From positions 434,001 to 498,000 of the forward strand of contig CAWDMA010000001.1 of the NCBI GenBank assembly GCA_963803425.1: a stretch of DNA of 64,000 bases, given 5' to 3'. Under the pieces are notes generated by a model that made no database searches, was not told the origin of the DNA, and was given only the letters and a program-made list of their open reading frames with translations. This document shows positions 50,498 to 60,136 of this stretch, one piece after another (position 1 is the stretch's first letter; each line of letters begins with the position of its first letter). Both the position numbers and the translations under genes were made by a program. Source of the stretch: DASPWW01 sp963803425. GTDB taxonomy: Bacteria; Actinomycetota; Thermoleophilia; Solirubrobacterales; 70-9.

Positions 50498-52518
50498 ACC
50501 ATCACCGGGTTCATCTCGACCAGCTCCAGCCCGGCGTCGATCAGCACCTCCGCGGCGGCGGCGGCGAGCCGCGCGACGGCCGCGATGTCGAGCTCGGGAC
50601 GCCCCCGGCCCCCGGTCAGAAGGGCGGCGCCGCGCAGCCCGCGCATGGCGCACTCCACCCGCTCCGGGCTCGCCGGCAGGGGGACGACGGCGGCGTCCGA
50701 CAGCGCCTCCGTCCACACGCCACCGAGGCCGACGACGACGGTGGGAACGACCCCGTCGCGGCGGGCGGCGACGAGCAGCTCCACGCCCGCCGGGACGTGG
50801 CGCTCGATCAGCACCTCGCCGAGCCCCAGCGCCACCAGCCTGCCGTGCGCGTCGCGCACCTCGGTCTCGGTGACCAGGTCCAGCTCCAGCGCTCCCAGCT
50901 CGGTCTTGTGCTGGAGCCGCTCCCCGCTCAGCTTCGCGACCACGGGTCCGCCGAGCTCGGCCTGGATCGCGACCGCGTCGGCCGCGTCGGCGGCGAGCCG
51001 GCCCTCCACCACCGGCACGCCGGCCTCGCGAATCAGCGCCTTCGCCGCGTGCTCGGCCAGCCATCGCTCGCCGCCGCCTTCCGGTTGCTCGCCCGCCCGG
51101 CGCGCGACCGCAGCGATCTCGCGCAGACGCGCCGGATCCCCGGGCTCGGCCCCGAGCGCCGCCGCGCACGCGATCCCGGTCCGCAGCCCGGCCACCCCTG
51201 CCACCCCGGCCGCCAGCATCCGGGCGGCGCTCTCGTCCTGGAGCAGCTCAGGCAGGGTGGACGAGATCACCACGGGCACGGGCGATGCCGTGGCGCCGTC
51301 GAGGATCCCGCCCAGGACGGCGTCCCACGAGGCCTTCGTGTCCCCGTACAGGCCGATTGGCTCGTCGTAGAAGATCAGCACCCGCTCGACTCCCGGGTCC
51401 TCGGCCACCGCAACGATCATGTCCCGGAGCCGCTCCCGCTCCCCCCAGATCATCGCCGTGTAGTCCAGCGGGTTCTGGATCGTGGCCGCGCTCGGGAGCA
51501 GCTCGACGAGCCTCGCCTCGGTGGCTTCCGTGAAGGAGGGGAATCGCAGCCCGCGTCGCTGTGCCTCGTCACCGGCGGAGCTCGAGTCCCCACCCGAGCA
51601 TGTCATCACCGCGAGCCCCCCGAGGCCTCCGGCGCCGGGCCGTCGCACGGCAAGCGTCTTCGCCAGCTCCAAGAGGTCGTGGAAGTCGGCCGCGCGAGCC
51701 GCGCCCGCCTCCGCGAGCAGCGCCTCGAAGGCGCGCTGGTCGCCGGCCACGGCGCCGGTGTGGGCCGCCGCCGCCGCCGCGCCGACCTCGGACTCGCCGG
51801 CCTTCAGGACGGCGACGCCGATCCCCGCGTCGATGCACGCCGCCAGCGCCTCTGCGAGCGCGGCGCCGTCGCCGTCGGTCTCCAGGTTGAGCGCCACCGA
51901 GCGAATCCCGCGCTCGTGCTCGGCCAGGTAGAGCAGGTACTCGGCTGGCTCGATCACGGCGGCGTTCCCGCACGAGATCACGGTGTGGAAGCGGAGCCCG
52001 CGCCGCACCGAGATCGCGTTCACGGCCTGGTTCCCGCTCTGGGAGATGATCGCTATCTCGCCGCCCTCGCGCGGGTACACGGCGTCGCCCCACAGCGCCA
52101 CGCGCTCAGGGAACGAGACGATCCCGTTCCCGTTCGGCCCGCACACAGGGAGGTCGTGGCGGCGGGCGCACGCGATCAGCTCCTGCTCCAGCCGGCGACC
52201 CTCCTCGACCTCGGCGAAGCCGGCTCCGTACACGACCGCGCCTCCGCAGCCGAGCTCCCCCGCATCGTCGACGACACCGGGGACCGCCGCCGCGGGCACC
52301 GCGACGACGACCGCGTCGGGAACGCCCGGCAGCTCGGACAGCGACGGGAAGCACGGCCGGCCGTGAACCCGGTCGCGCTTCGGGTTCACGCCCCACACCT
52401 CGCCCTCGTATCCGAGGGCATCGAGGTTGATCAGGGTCTGGCCGCCGTACGACTCCTCGCGCTCGGTGGCGCCGACCACTGCGACCGATCGCGGGTGCAG
52501 TAGACGGTGGAGATCCAC
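50410..52518 (-). CDS. ADP-forming acyl-CoA synthetase (acetate--CoA ligase family)
   Basis: 702 residues. The order is CoA-binding domain (LLHPRSVAVVGATEREESYG; EVWGVNPKRDRVHG), succinyl-CoA-synthetase-like flavodoxin domain (GPNGNGIVSF; IAIISQSGNQAVNAISVRRG; AAHTGAVAGDQRAFEALLAE), then an ATP-grasp domain (EHAAKALIREAGVPVVEGRL; GGPVVAKLSGERLQHKTELG; GVELLVAARRDGVVPTVVVG; ELVEMNPVMVYEDGAVVVDA). This is the fused alpha-beta ACD architecture, converting acyl-CoA + ADP + Pi to acid + ATP + CoA or the reverse. Followed upstream on the same strand by an acyl-CoA dehydrogenase (32-bp gap), so the pair likely handles one acyl-CoA. Confidence 0.85.
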   Translation of the reverse strand: MDLHRLLHPRSVAVVGATEREESYGGQTLINLDALGYEGEVWGVNPKRDRVHGRPCFPSLSELPGVPDAVVVAVPAAAVPGVVDDAGELGCGGAVVYGAGFAEVEEGRRLEQELIACARRHDLPVCGPNGNGIVSFPERVALWGDAVYPREGGEIAIISQSGNQAVNAISVRRGLRFHTVISCGNAAVIEPAEYLLYLAEHERGIRSVALNLETDGDGAALAEALAACIDAGIGVAVLKAGESEVGAAAAAAHTGAVAGDQRAFEALLAEAGAARAADFHDLLELAKTLAVRRPGAGGLGGLAVMTCSGGDSSSAGDEAQRRGLRFPSFTEATEARLVELLPSAATIQNPLDYTAMIWGERERLRDMIVAVAEDPGVERVLIFYDEPIGLYGDTKASWDAVLGGILDGATASPVPVVISSTLPELLQDESAARMLAAGVAGVAGLRTGIACAAALGAEPGDPARLREIAAVARRAGEQPEGGGERWLAEHAAKALIREAGVPVVEGRLAADAADAVAIQAELGGPVVAKLSGERLQHKTELGALELDLVTETEVRDAHGRLVALGLGEVLIERHVPAGVELLVAARRDGVVPTVVVGLGGVWTEALSDAAVVPLPASPERVECAMRGLRGAALLTGGRGRPELDIAAVARLAAAAAEVLIDAGLELVEMNPVMVYEDGAVVVDALARKTATVPAASAAAVRP

Positions 52519-52549
52519 AGGCTGTTGATAGCTGATCGCGGGGTCGGTC

Positions 52550-53761
52550 TCAGTGCAGGGTGCGCTCCACGCCGCGGCGCTCCAGAGCCCGGTTCACGAT
52601 CAGCCGCTGGATCTCGCTCGTCCCCTCCCAGATCCGATCCACCCGGAGCTCGCGGTTGAACCGCTCCGCGACATTGGTGCGCATGTACCCGCGCCCGCCG
52701 AATGCCTGCACGGCGCGGTCGGAGCACCGGCACGCGGCCTCGGACACGAACAGCTTCGCCATCGACGCCTTCGCGTGGATCACCTTCGGGTCGACGACAC
52801 CCTCGTCCTCGAGCCGCGCCACCTCGATCGTCAGCAGACGCCCCGCGGCGGCGTCGGCGGCGGAGTCGGCAAGCGGGAACGAGACACCCTGGTAGTCGTA
52901 GATCCGGCTGTCGCCCTGGACCCGCTCGGTCGACCAGGCGACGGCCTCCTCGAGCAGCCGCCACATCGAGCCGACGCCGCGGGCCGCGATCCCGAGCCGC
53001 TCCTCGGTGAACCACTTCCGCTGCAGGTCGTCACCGCCGCCGAGCCCGCCGATCACGTCCTCGTCGGCGACCTCGACGTCGTTGTAGCGGATCGTCGGAT
53101 GCCCGTGGGGGTAGGTGTGCGTGAACGGCGGGTTCTCGACGATCTCGATCCCGGGCTTGGACGCGTCGATCAGGAACAGCGTCGGCAGCTCCTCGCCGTC
53201 GGAGATCGCGTTCGCCATCACGATGTAGACCGCGGCGACGTCGCCGTAGGTGACGAACCACTTCTCGCCGTTGATCACCCAGCCCCCGTCGGAGCGCTTC
53301 GCGGTCGTCGCGATCCTCGACGGGTCCGACCCGGCGCCGCCCTCGGTGACCGCGTACGCGTCGTGGAGCTCGCCGCGCAGGGCCGGCTTCAGCCACCGCT
53401 CGATCTGCGCATCGCTGCCCGCCTTCAGCACGTTATAGGCGCCGGGCATGTACCAGGACAGCGCGTTCGTCGAGCGGCCCAGCTGCTCCTCGACCAGGAA
53501 CCACTCCGTCTTCGTCCACCCCTGGCCGCCGTGCTCGCGGGCGTGCAGGCCGCCGCTCAGGCCGGCCGCGATCGACTCGGACTTGATCCGCTGCTTGAGC
53601 TCATCGGGGATCTTGCCCCCGCTGGTCTCGGCGAGGACCTCGTTCGGGATCAACACCTCGTCGACGAATCGCCGGGCGCGGTCGCGCAGGTCCTGCTGCT
53701 CGGGGGTGAGGCTGCTGCTCGTGTGCTGGTCTGCAACCAGGGTCGCGGCATCGGTGCTCAT
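52550..53761 (-). CDS. Acyl-CoA dehydrogenase
   Basis: 403 residues from ATG 53761. Helical N-domain (LTPEQQDLRDRARRFVDEVL), HDAYAVTEGGAGSDPSRIAT (FAD/substrate signature 1), WVINGEKWFVTYGDVAAVYI, RGVGSMWRLLEEAVAWSTER, VQAFGGRGYMRTNVAERFNR and VDRIWEGTSEIQRLIVNRAL (signature 2). The W-E-G-T-S-E-I-Q motif gives the usual catalytic Glu candidate. Flavoenzyme introducing a trans-2,3 double bond in an acyl-CoA; chain specificity is not predictable. Operon with the ADP-forming ligase. Confidence 0.9.
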   Translation of the reverse strand: MSTDAATLVADQHTSSSLTPEQQDLRDRARRFVDEVLIPNEVLAETSGGKIPDELKQRIKSESIAAGLSGGLHAREHGGQGWTKTEWFLVEEQLGRSTNALSWYMPGAYNVLKAGSDAQIERWLKPALRGELHDAYAVTEGGAGSDPSRIATTAKRSDGGWVINGEKWFVTYGDVAAVYIVMANAISDGEELPTLFLIDASKPGIEIVENPPFTHTYPHGHPTIRYNDVEVADEDVIGGLGGGDDLQRKWFTEERLGIAARGVGSMWRLLEEAVAWSTERVQGDSRIYDYQGVSFPLADSAADAAAGRLLTIEVARLEDEGVVDPKVIHAKASMAKLFVSEAACRCSDRAVQAFGGRGYMRTNVAERFNRELRVDRIWEGTSEIQRLIVNRALERRGVERTLH

Positions 53762-53819
53762 CGGGGTCCTCTCCGTTCGATCTCTGTCCGTGTGTGTGCG
53801 TACTGCTCTCGGCTTTGCG

Positions 53820-54218
53820 CTACTCGACCAGGGCGTCCTCGAGCCGGGAGCGAACGTCGGCGGTCTGCTCGGCGGCCCGCCCCGGCAGCCCCAGCAGCAG
53901 TCCGTGGTGGTTGGCGACCACCTGCAGCGCGATCGCCCGAGCGTCCGCGACGAACGGGTCGGTGCTGGTCGCGGTGCTCTCGATCAGGCCCACCACCTCG
54001 GCCAGGTACGACAGCCAGGCGCGGTGGCGCGCCCGCACCACCATCCGCTCGATCCGATCGTGCTCCTGCGCGACCGCCTCGGGGGAGGGGGTGCCGCCGG
54101 CGCGCAGCGTGGCGACGGCCACAGGCAGCTCGCGCTCGGGCTCGGGTGTGAGCGAGAGCCACGCGTCTCGCCCGCTCGGAATTGGCGCCCGCCTGGCCAC
54201 TCGGGGCGATGATAACAT
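53820..54218 (-). CDS. Alpha-helical protein, possibly a TetR-like ligand domain
   Basis: 132 residues from ATG 54218. After an irregular start, the helices TPSPEAVAQEHDRIERMVVR, ARHRAWLSYLAEVVGLIEST, FVADARAIALQVVANHHGLL and GLPGRAAEQTADVRSRLEDA resemble the C-terminal ligand/dimer domain of TetR regulators, but no helix-turn-helix precedes it. Divergent from the Rieske gene across a 60-base gap with a small inverted repeat. Function unknown; it might be a truncated regulator. Confidence 0.45.
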   Translation of the reverse strand: MLSSPRVARRAPIPSGRDAWLSLTPEPERELPVAVATLRAGGTPSPEAVAQEHDRIERMVVRARHRAWLSYLAEVVGLIESTATSTDPFVADARAIALQVVANHHGLLLGLPGRAAEQTADVRSRLEDALVE

Positions 54219-54220
54219 CG

Positions 54221-54238
54221 CCTGATCACAAAGTCAGG
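54221..54238. promoter_or_regulatory. Short inverted repeat at the start of the Rieske gene
   Basis: CCTGA-(8 nt)-TCAGG just downstream of GATAACAT (54211-54218), a possible -10. It lies between the divergent genes and could bind the TetR regulator encoded at 55379. Confidence 0.35.
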
Positions 54239-54281
54239 ATCCCCCACCGCGCTGCCTCCCCGCCTGTACCGCGACCCGGCG

Positions 54282-55382
54282 GTGCTCGAGGCCGAGCACG
54301 AGCGGGTCCTGGAGCGGAGCTGGCAGCTCGCCGGACACGTCTCGGACCTGCCGGAAGTCGGCAGCTACAAGACCACCCAGGCCGGCACTCAGCCCGTGCT
54401 CGTCGTCCGCGACAAGGAGATGCGCCTGCGCGCGTTCCGGAACGTATGCCGCCACCGCGGCTCCCGCCTGCTGAGCGGCTCGGGCCGGTGCGGGAAGGCG
54501 ATTCGGTGCCGCTACCACGGGTGGACCTACCGGTTCGACGGCTCCCTGATCGGGATGCCCGAGGTGCGCTCGTTCGGCGACGTCGACAAGTCCACCCTGG
54601 GGCTGCTGCCGGCGCGGGTCGAGGAGATGTGCGGTCTCGTGTTCGTCAACCTCGACCCGCAGGCGCCGTCGCTTACCGAGACCGTCGGCGATCTCCCGGA
54701 GCGGCTAGCGCACTACCGGATCCCCGATCTGGTCCCCTACCAGCCCGGCGAGGACTACCAGGCGGTGAACTGGAAGATCGTCGCCGAGAACTACATGGAG
54801 GGCTACCACATCCCGATCGGGCACCCGGGGCTGATGCGGCTGCTCGACTACCAGCGCTACGACGCCGACGTCCAGGACGGGTACGTGTGGTTCGAGGCGC
54901 CGATGCGGGACAAGCCGAAGGGGACCCGGATGGAGCGCGCCTATCGCAGGTTCGTGAAGCCGATGGCCGGCCTTCAGGATGACGACCTGCGGGCGTGGCG
55001 GTTCGTGTTCATCTACCCGAACACCGCGATCGACCTGTACCCGGACCAGATTGGAACGTGGCGGATCCAGCCCGCGGGCGTGAAGCGCACCCACGACGTC
55101 TTCATGGCCTACCGCGAGCGCCGACCGGCGGTGCGGACGCGGGTCGTGCAGCGGATCAACACCCACCTGAACAAGCTCGTCCACGCCGAGGACATCGACC
55201 TCGTCGCGAACGTGCAGGCAGGGATGGAGACCCGTGGCTTCGAGTGCGGGCCGCTGTCCGGCCGCGAGAACGGGATCGCGTGGTTCGCCGACCGGATTCG
55301 CGAGGACCTCGGGCCCGCCGCCGTCGCCGCGGAGCCGCAGCTGTCGCCCGAGCGTCAGGTCGAGGTTCCCGCAACCGCGTGA
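54282..55382 (+). CDS. Rieske non-heme iron oxygenase, alpha subunit
   Basis: 366 residues from GTG 54282. About 20 more plausible residues (SGSPTALPPRLYRDPA) lie in frame upstream, reachable only from CTG 54222 or a rare start. Rieske centre C56-x-H58-x17-C76-x2-H79 (NVCRHRGSRLLSGSGRCGKA, CRYHGWTYRFDG). Mononuclear iron site: AENYMEGYHIPIGHPGLMRL (two His) plus a later Asp in HAEDIDLVANVQAGMETRGF. The sequence style matches the group acting on quaternary amines or small carboxylates (GbcA/stachydrine-demethylase-like) rather than large aromatics. Overlaps the TetR gene (GTGA). No reductase is encoded nearby. Confidence 0.85.
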   Translation: MLEAEHERVLERSWQLAGHVSDLPEVGSYKTTQAGTQPVLVVRDKEMRLRAFRNVCRHRGSRLLSGSGRCGKAIRCRYHGWTYRFDGSLIGMPEVRSFGDVDKSTLGLLPARVEEMCGLVFVNLDPQAPSLTETVGDLPERLAHYRIPDLVPYQPGEDYQAVNWKIVAENYMEGYHIPIGHPGLMRLLDYQRYDADVQDGYVWFEAPMRDKPKGTRMERAYRRFVKPMAGLQDDDLRAWRFVFIYPNTAIDLYPDQIGTWRIQPAGVKRTHDVFMAYRERRPAVRTRVVQRINTHLNKLVHAEDIDLVANVQAGMETRGFECGPLSGRENGIAWFADRIREDLGPAAVAAEPQLSPERQVEVPATA

Positions 55383-56011
55383 GCGGCGCGGTCGCGGTCA
55401 ACGCGGAGCCGAGCGCCCGGGAGCGGATCCTCGACGCCGCCGTGGAGCGGATCGCGACCGAGGGCATCGACGGCGTCCGGATCGCGCGGATCGCGATGGA
55501 CGCGCGGGTCTCGACCTCGCTCGTCCACTACCACTTCGACAGCCGCGAGGCGCTGCTTGCGGAGGCGCTGCTGCACTCGTTCGAGCTCGCCGGGGACGTG
55601 CGGATCGGGGAGCCCGCCGACGAGCCCTCTCACGCGCGCACGCTCGCCGCGATGATCGACCAGTGCATGCCGTACCCGGGCGCCGCCGAGCGGGACTGGA
55701 TCCTGTGGGTGGAGCTGTGGCTCCGCGCCGTCCGCCGCCCGGAGCTGCGCGGGACGGCAACTCGCCTGTACGAGCGCATGCACGAGTGGATCGCGACCGA
55801 GATCGCGGCCGGGATCGACGCCGGCGAGTTCGCGGGCGCCGACGTCGACGAGCTCACGGATCGGGTGCTGGCGCTTCTCGACGGGCTCGGCGTTCGCGCC
55901 CTGCTCGGGGATCCCTCGATGCCCGTGGAGCGGGCCCGGGCGGAGGTGTGGGCGTTGCTCGCGGCGGAGCTCGGGCTCGACCCGGAGATGCCTCCGATCC
56001 AGCGGGATTGA
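55379..56011 (+). CDS. TetR-family transcriptional regulator
   Basis: 210 residues from GTG 55379. Classical TetR N-terminus: SARERILDAAVERIATEGID, GVRIARIAMDARVSTSLVHY HFDSREALLAEALLH (HTH with the S-L-V-H-Y-H-F recognition helix). The ligand domain contains WILWVELWLRAVRRPELRGT, a motif of the BetI-like group. Co-translated with the Rieske oxygenase and followed by the transporter genes, so it likely represses this catabolic block and responds to its substrate (inference). Confidence 0.88.
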   Translation: MSGAVAVNAEPSARERILDAAVERIATEGIDGVRIARIAMDARVSTSLVHYHFDSREALLAEALLHSFELAGDVRIGEPADEPSHARTLAAMIDQCMPYPGAAERDWILWVELWLRAVRRPELRGTATRLYERMHEWIATEIAAGIDAGEFAGADVDELTDRVLALLDGLGVRALLGDPSMPVERARAEVWALLAAELGLDPEMPPIQRD

Positions 56012-56095
56012 ACAAATGTGTTTGCGAGTCCGTCGTTGCGGGTATACCGTTCCGGCCATGAGGGACGGCGCGCGCGAGGAGGAGGTCGCGTCGGG

Positions 56096-57234
56096 GTGAG
56101 GAGACCCGGCGGCGATCTGTGGCTGCCGGACGGGAGGCTGCGCCGCCGCGAGCTGCTGCAGGCGGGCGCAGGTGCGGGGCTGGCGCTCGGCCTGTCGGCG
56201 TGCGGGATCGGCAGGGGCCTGCAGGGCGACACCGACCGGCGGATCGAGCCGAAGATCGACGGCGACCTCTTCTACTACAACTACTCGCAGTACATCAACC
56301 CGGCGCTCGTCAAGGAGTTCGAGAGCAAGTACGGCGTGAAGGTGATCGAGTCGTACTTCGACTCGATGGAGGGGATGATCGCGAAGCTCCGCGCCGGCAA
56401 CAAGTACGACGTGATCTTCCCGACCGCCGAGTACGTGCAGCGGCTGATCCAGGAGGAGCAGATCCTCCGGATCCCGCAGGACAAGCTCAAGAACCGGGAG
56501 CAACATCTACAGCTACTTCGACAACCCCTGGTACGACCCCGACTCGGCGCACTCGGTCCCGTACTCGATGTACATCACCGGGATCGGCTACCGGGCCGAC
56601 CAGATCGAGGCATGGCCGGGTCGTGGAGCGACTTCAAGAACCCGCAGGCGACGGGCGCGGCTGACATGCTCGACGACTTCCAGGAGGGGATCGCGGTGGC
56701 GAACCTCGTCAACGGGTTCGACATGAACTCGGCGGTGGCGGACGAGCTGGAGCAGTCCAAGGAGTGGCTGATCGGCGCTGAAGCCCGACCTGCGCGGGTT
56801 CTCGGTCGACACGATCACGAACATGTCAAGCGGCAACGGCTGGATCCAGCACCTGTGGAACGGCGACATCATCAACATCCGCTACCGGGTGAAGGAGCCG
56901 AAGAACTACCAGTTCGAGAAGAACAAGGAGGGCGGGTTCCCGGTCGGCAGCGACACGATCGCGATCCCGGCGAACGCCGAGCACCCGGGGACGGCGCTGC
57001 TGTTCATCGACCACATGCTGAACGCCAAGACGGCCGCAAAGAACGTCACCTGGACCGGGTACCCGATGCCGAACAAGGGCCAGGATCAGACCGTTCGCCG
57101 ACCTCGCCAAGGGCGACCCCGAGCATCATCGTCACCGTCGACGACCTCGAAAGCGGCGACCAGTTCGCGAACCTCAGCGCAGCCGGAACGCGAGACTGTG
57201 GACCAACACGTGGCTAGAGGTGAAGGCTGGCTGA
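56096..57234 (+). CDS. potD: Polyamine-type ABC transporter binding protein (PotD-like), frame-broken
   Basis: GTG 56096 with GAGGAGGAGG upstream. RRRELLQAGAGAGLALGLSA-C combines a twin-arginine pair with a lipobox Cys. GDLFYYNYSQYINPALVKEF, GVKVIESYFDSMEGMIAKLR and KYDVIFPTAEYVQRLI are characteristic of the PotD/PotF fold. After four or five frame changes come VPYSMYITGIGYRADQI, AVANLVNGFDMNSAVADELE, SGNGWIQHLWNGDIINIRYR, KEGGFPVGSDTIAIPANAEH and the end LWTNTWLEVKAG. About 380 residues. Binds a cationic amine; the exact ligand is not predictable. Confidence 0.75.
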
Positions 57235-57237
57235 TTC

Positions 57238-58095
57238 GTGACTGAGAAGCGCTTCTCCGACCTGATGCTGCTGCCCGGCCGGGGCGTGGCTGGTGCTGCT
57301 GTTCGCGGTCCCGCTCGGGATCACGCTGGCGATCTCGTTCGGGACGACGGATCCGCTCGGCAAGGCCGTGTACGGGTGGCATCCGGGGAACTACGGCGGA
57401 CGTCTTCGACCCGCTGTTCGCGCCGGTGCTGCTGCGCTCGGTCGGGTACGCGCTCGCGACCGTGCGGCCTGTGCCTGCGCGATCGGCTATCCGATCGCCT
57501 ACTACATCGCCCGGTTCGGCGGCCGCTACAAGTACGCTGCTGGTCGCGCTCGTCGTGCTGCCGTTCCTCGTCAACTACCTGGTCCGCATCTACGCGTGGG
57601 TGGCGATCCTCTCCGACGAGGGCCTGCTCAACGGGTTCGTCTCAAGGACACTCGGGATGACCGACCAACGGCGTGCGGTTCCTGAACACGCCGTGGGCGG
57701 TGATCGGCGGCCTCGTGTACGGCTACCTCGCGTTCATGATCCTGCCGCTCTACGCGGCGCTCGACCGGATGGACCCGGCGCTGATCGAGGCCGGCAAGGA
57801 CCTCTACGGGAGCCGCTGGCAGACCTTCCGCCACGTCACCTGGCCGGCGACGTTCCAGGGCGTCGCCGCGGGCTGCGTGCTCGTCTTCCTGCCCGCGGTC
57901 GGCGACTTCGTCAGCGCCCAGCTGCTCGGCGGGCCGGACACCTACATGGTCGGGAACCTGATCCAGCAGCAGTTCCTGGAGGCCCAGAACTGGCCGTTCG
58001 GGGCGGCGCTCACGAGCGTGATGATGCTCTTCCTGCTGCTCTGGGTCTTCTACCTGCGCTCGGCGAGGCGGGCCACGCAACAGGAGGCGATATGA
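57238..58095 (+). CDS. potB: Polyamine-type ABC transporter permease (PotB-like), frame-broken
   Basis: Starts GTG 57238 (VTEKRFSDLMLLPG), three bases after potD. Pieces in changing frames: LLFAVPLGITLAISFGTTDP, LLRSVGYALATV, IGYPIAYYIARFGGRYKY, PFLVNYLVRIYAWVAILSDE, then in one frame from 57673 RFLNTPWAVIGGLVYGYLAF, AALDRMDPALIEAGKDLYGS (EAA loop), LPAVGDFVSAQLLGGPDTYM, stop 58093-58095. About 285 residues, six helices. Breaks near 57285, 57395, 57470, 57535 and 57665. Confidence 0.75.
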
Positions 58096-58108
58096 GCGGG
58101 GTGGGCGG

Positions 58109-59002
58109 ATGAGCACCGTCGCGGAGCCGCGCACCGAGCGGGGCCGCTCCCGAAGGCCCGTCAGGGGCGGAGGCGGAGGCGCAAGGGGTTCGACCGGCCC
58201 CGCTTCCTGCGCGCCTTCTTCTGGCTCTTCATGGTGTTCACTTTCGCGCCGCTCGTGATCGTCGCGCTGTTCTCCTTCAACTCCAGCCCGTCGCTGCAGA
58301 TGTTCAGCGGCTTCAGCTTCCAGTGGTACGACGAGTTCTTCAGCAGCGCCACACTGCGCCAGTCGCTCTTCGCCAGCATCGAGATCGCGTTCGTGACGAT
58401 GATCGTCGGCACTTTCCTGGGGACGACCCTGGCCTTCGGCCTCGTCCGCGCGCGCTCCCGGATTGCCACCAGCAGCAACGCGCTGATGATGGTCCCGCTC
58501 GTCACTCCGGACATCGTCGCCGGCGTCGCGGCGCTGCTGCTGTTCGCGCAGCTCGGGACGCAGCTCTCGATCGGCGACCGTCATGGTCGCCGAGATCACG
58601 TTCTCGATCTCGTTCGTGACTGTGATCGTGAGGGCGCGGCTCGCGTCGCTGAACACAGAGGTCGAGGAGGCGGCGCTCGACCTCGGCGCCACCCGGATCC
58701 AGACCCTGCGGCTGATCGTGCTGCCGGCGCTGTGGCCCGCGATCTTCGCCGCCGGCCTGCTGATCTTCGCGCTCAGCTTCGACGACTTCGTGATCTCGTT
58801 CTTCACGACCGGCGAGTCGCCGACGCCGCTGCCGGTGCAGATCTACTCGTCGATCCGGTTCGGGGTGCGGCCGACGATCAACGCGGTCGGGACGCTCATG
58901 CTGGTGGTCTCGTTCGCGATCCTGGCCGTCGCGGTGATGCTGCCGCGGATCCTGGGTCGCAAGGACGAGGAAAACGTGTTGATGGGAGGAGACACCGTAT
59001 GA
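58109..59002 (+). CDS. potC: Polyamine-type ABC transporter permease (PotC-like), frame-broken
   Basis: ATG 58109 (MSTVAEPRTERG), with a frame change near 58170 into RFLRAFFWLFMVFTFAPLVI, VALFSFNSSPSLQMFSGFSF, QWYDEFFSSATLRQSLFASI and LGTTLAFGLVRARSRIATSS, another near 58580, then MVAEITFSISFVTVIVRARL, NTEVEEAALDLGATRIQTLR (EAA loop) and LSFDDFVISFFTTGE (the PotC hallmark). About 297 residues. The stop overlaps the ATPase start (ATGA). Confidence 0.78.
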
Positions 59003-60090
59003 CGAGCACAGGCAACGGGGCGGGCCAGGAGGCGATCCGGTTCGAGGGCGTCAGCAAGAGCTTCGGCGGCACGCTCGCCGTCGACGACCTCAACCTGGTG
59101 GTCCAGCGCGGCGAGTTCTTCTCGCTGCTGGGGCCCTCCGGGTGCGGGAAGACGACCACGCTGAGGATGGTCGCCGGGTTCGAGCAGCCCACCGAGGGCA
59201 GCGTCCACCTGGACGGGGAGCCGGTCGAGGACGTGCCGCCCTACCAGCGCAACGTCAACACCGTGTTCCAGTCCTACGCCCTGTTCGACCACCTCGACAT
59301 CGAGGGCAACGTCGCGTTCGGGCTGAAGCGGCGCAAGGTCGCCTCCGGCGAGATCAAGACGCGCGTCCGGGACGCGCTCGAGCTCGTCCAGCTCACCGGC
59401 CGGGAGCGCTCCAAGCCGACCCAGCTCTCCGGCGGCCAGAAGCAGCGCGTCGCGCTTGCGCGGGCGCTCGTCAACCGCCCCTCCGTGCTTTTGCTCGACG
59501 AGCCGCTGGGCGCGCTCGACCTGAAGCTCCGCAAGCAGATGCAGGTGGAGCTGAAGGAGATCCAGCGCGAGGTCGGGATCACGTTCCTGTACGTGACCCA
59601 CGACCAGGAGGAGGCGCTGGCGATGTCCGACCGGATTGCGGTGATGGACGCCGGCGTCGTGCAGCAGTTCGGCCCGCCCGAGGAGATCTACGAGACCCCC
59701 CGCAAGACCTTCGTCGCCGGGTTCATCGGCGTCTCCAACCTGCTCCCCGCGACCGTCGACGGAAAGGGCGTGAAGCTCACTGACGGGACCTCGTGCAAGG
59801 CCAACCTGCCCGACGACGTCTCCACCGGAGACGCGGTGCACTGCTCTGTGCGTCCCGAGAAGATCTTCCTCGGCTCGCAGGTCGAGAAGGACATGGTCTC
59901 GCTCGAGGGCACGATCGTGGAGCGGATCTACCTGGGCACGACCACCCAGGTGATCGTCGATCTCGGCAACGACCAACGGGTGATCTCGCTGGAGCAGAAC
60001 ACCGACCGGTCCAGCGCCGACGATCGATGGGAGATCGGCGAGAAGATCAAGCTCGGGTGGTATCCCGAGCACGCGCTCGTCCTGCGTTAG
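58999..60090 (+). CDS. potA: Polyamine-type ABC transporter ATPase (PotA-like)
   Basis: 363 residues, in frame throughout. Walker A LLGPSGCGKTTTLRMVAGFE, Q-loop NTVFQSYALFDHLDIEGNVA, signature KPTQLSGGQKQRVALARALV, Walker B LLLDEPLGALDLKLRKQMQV and H-loop TFLYVTHDQEEALAMSDRIA. The C-terminal TOBE regulatory domain (KTFVAGFIGVSNLLPATVDG ... CSVRPEKIFLG) is typical of PotA/CUT1 ATPases. Fourth transporter gene of the cluster; energises the PotBC pore. Confidence 0.9.
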   Translation: MTSTGNGAGQEAIRFEGVSKSFGGTLAVDDLNLVVQRGEFFSLLGPSGCGKTTTLRMVAGFEQPTEGSVHLDGEPVEDVPPYQRNVNTVFQSYALFDHLDIEGNVAFGLKRRKVASGEIKTRVRDALELVQLTGRERSKPTQLSGGQKQRVALARALVNRPSVLLLDEPLGALDLKLRKQMQVELKEIQREVGITFLYVTHDQEEALAMSDRIAVMDAGVVQQFGPPEEIYETPRKTFVAGFIGVSNLLPATVDGKGVKLTDGTSCKANLPDDVSTGDAVHCSVRPEKIFLGSQVEKDMVSLEGTIVERIYLGTTTQVIVDLGNDQRVISLEQNTDRSSADDRWEIGEKIKLGWYPEHALVLR

Positions 60091-60136
60091 CGTCCGCCTC
60101 ACAAACCGCAATCGGATACAGGAAGGGGGAGCAGCC

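Noticed and set aside
48995..51169. 724-codon minus-strand frame covering the MFS gene
   Set aside because: Arg/Gly/Ala-rich low-complexity translation opposite a clear 12-helix transporter.
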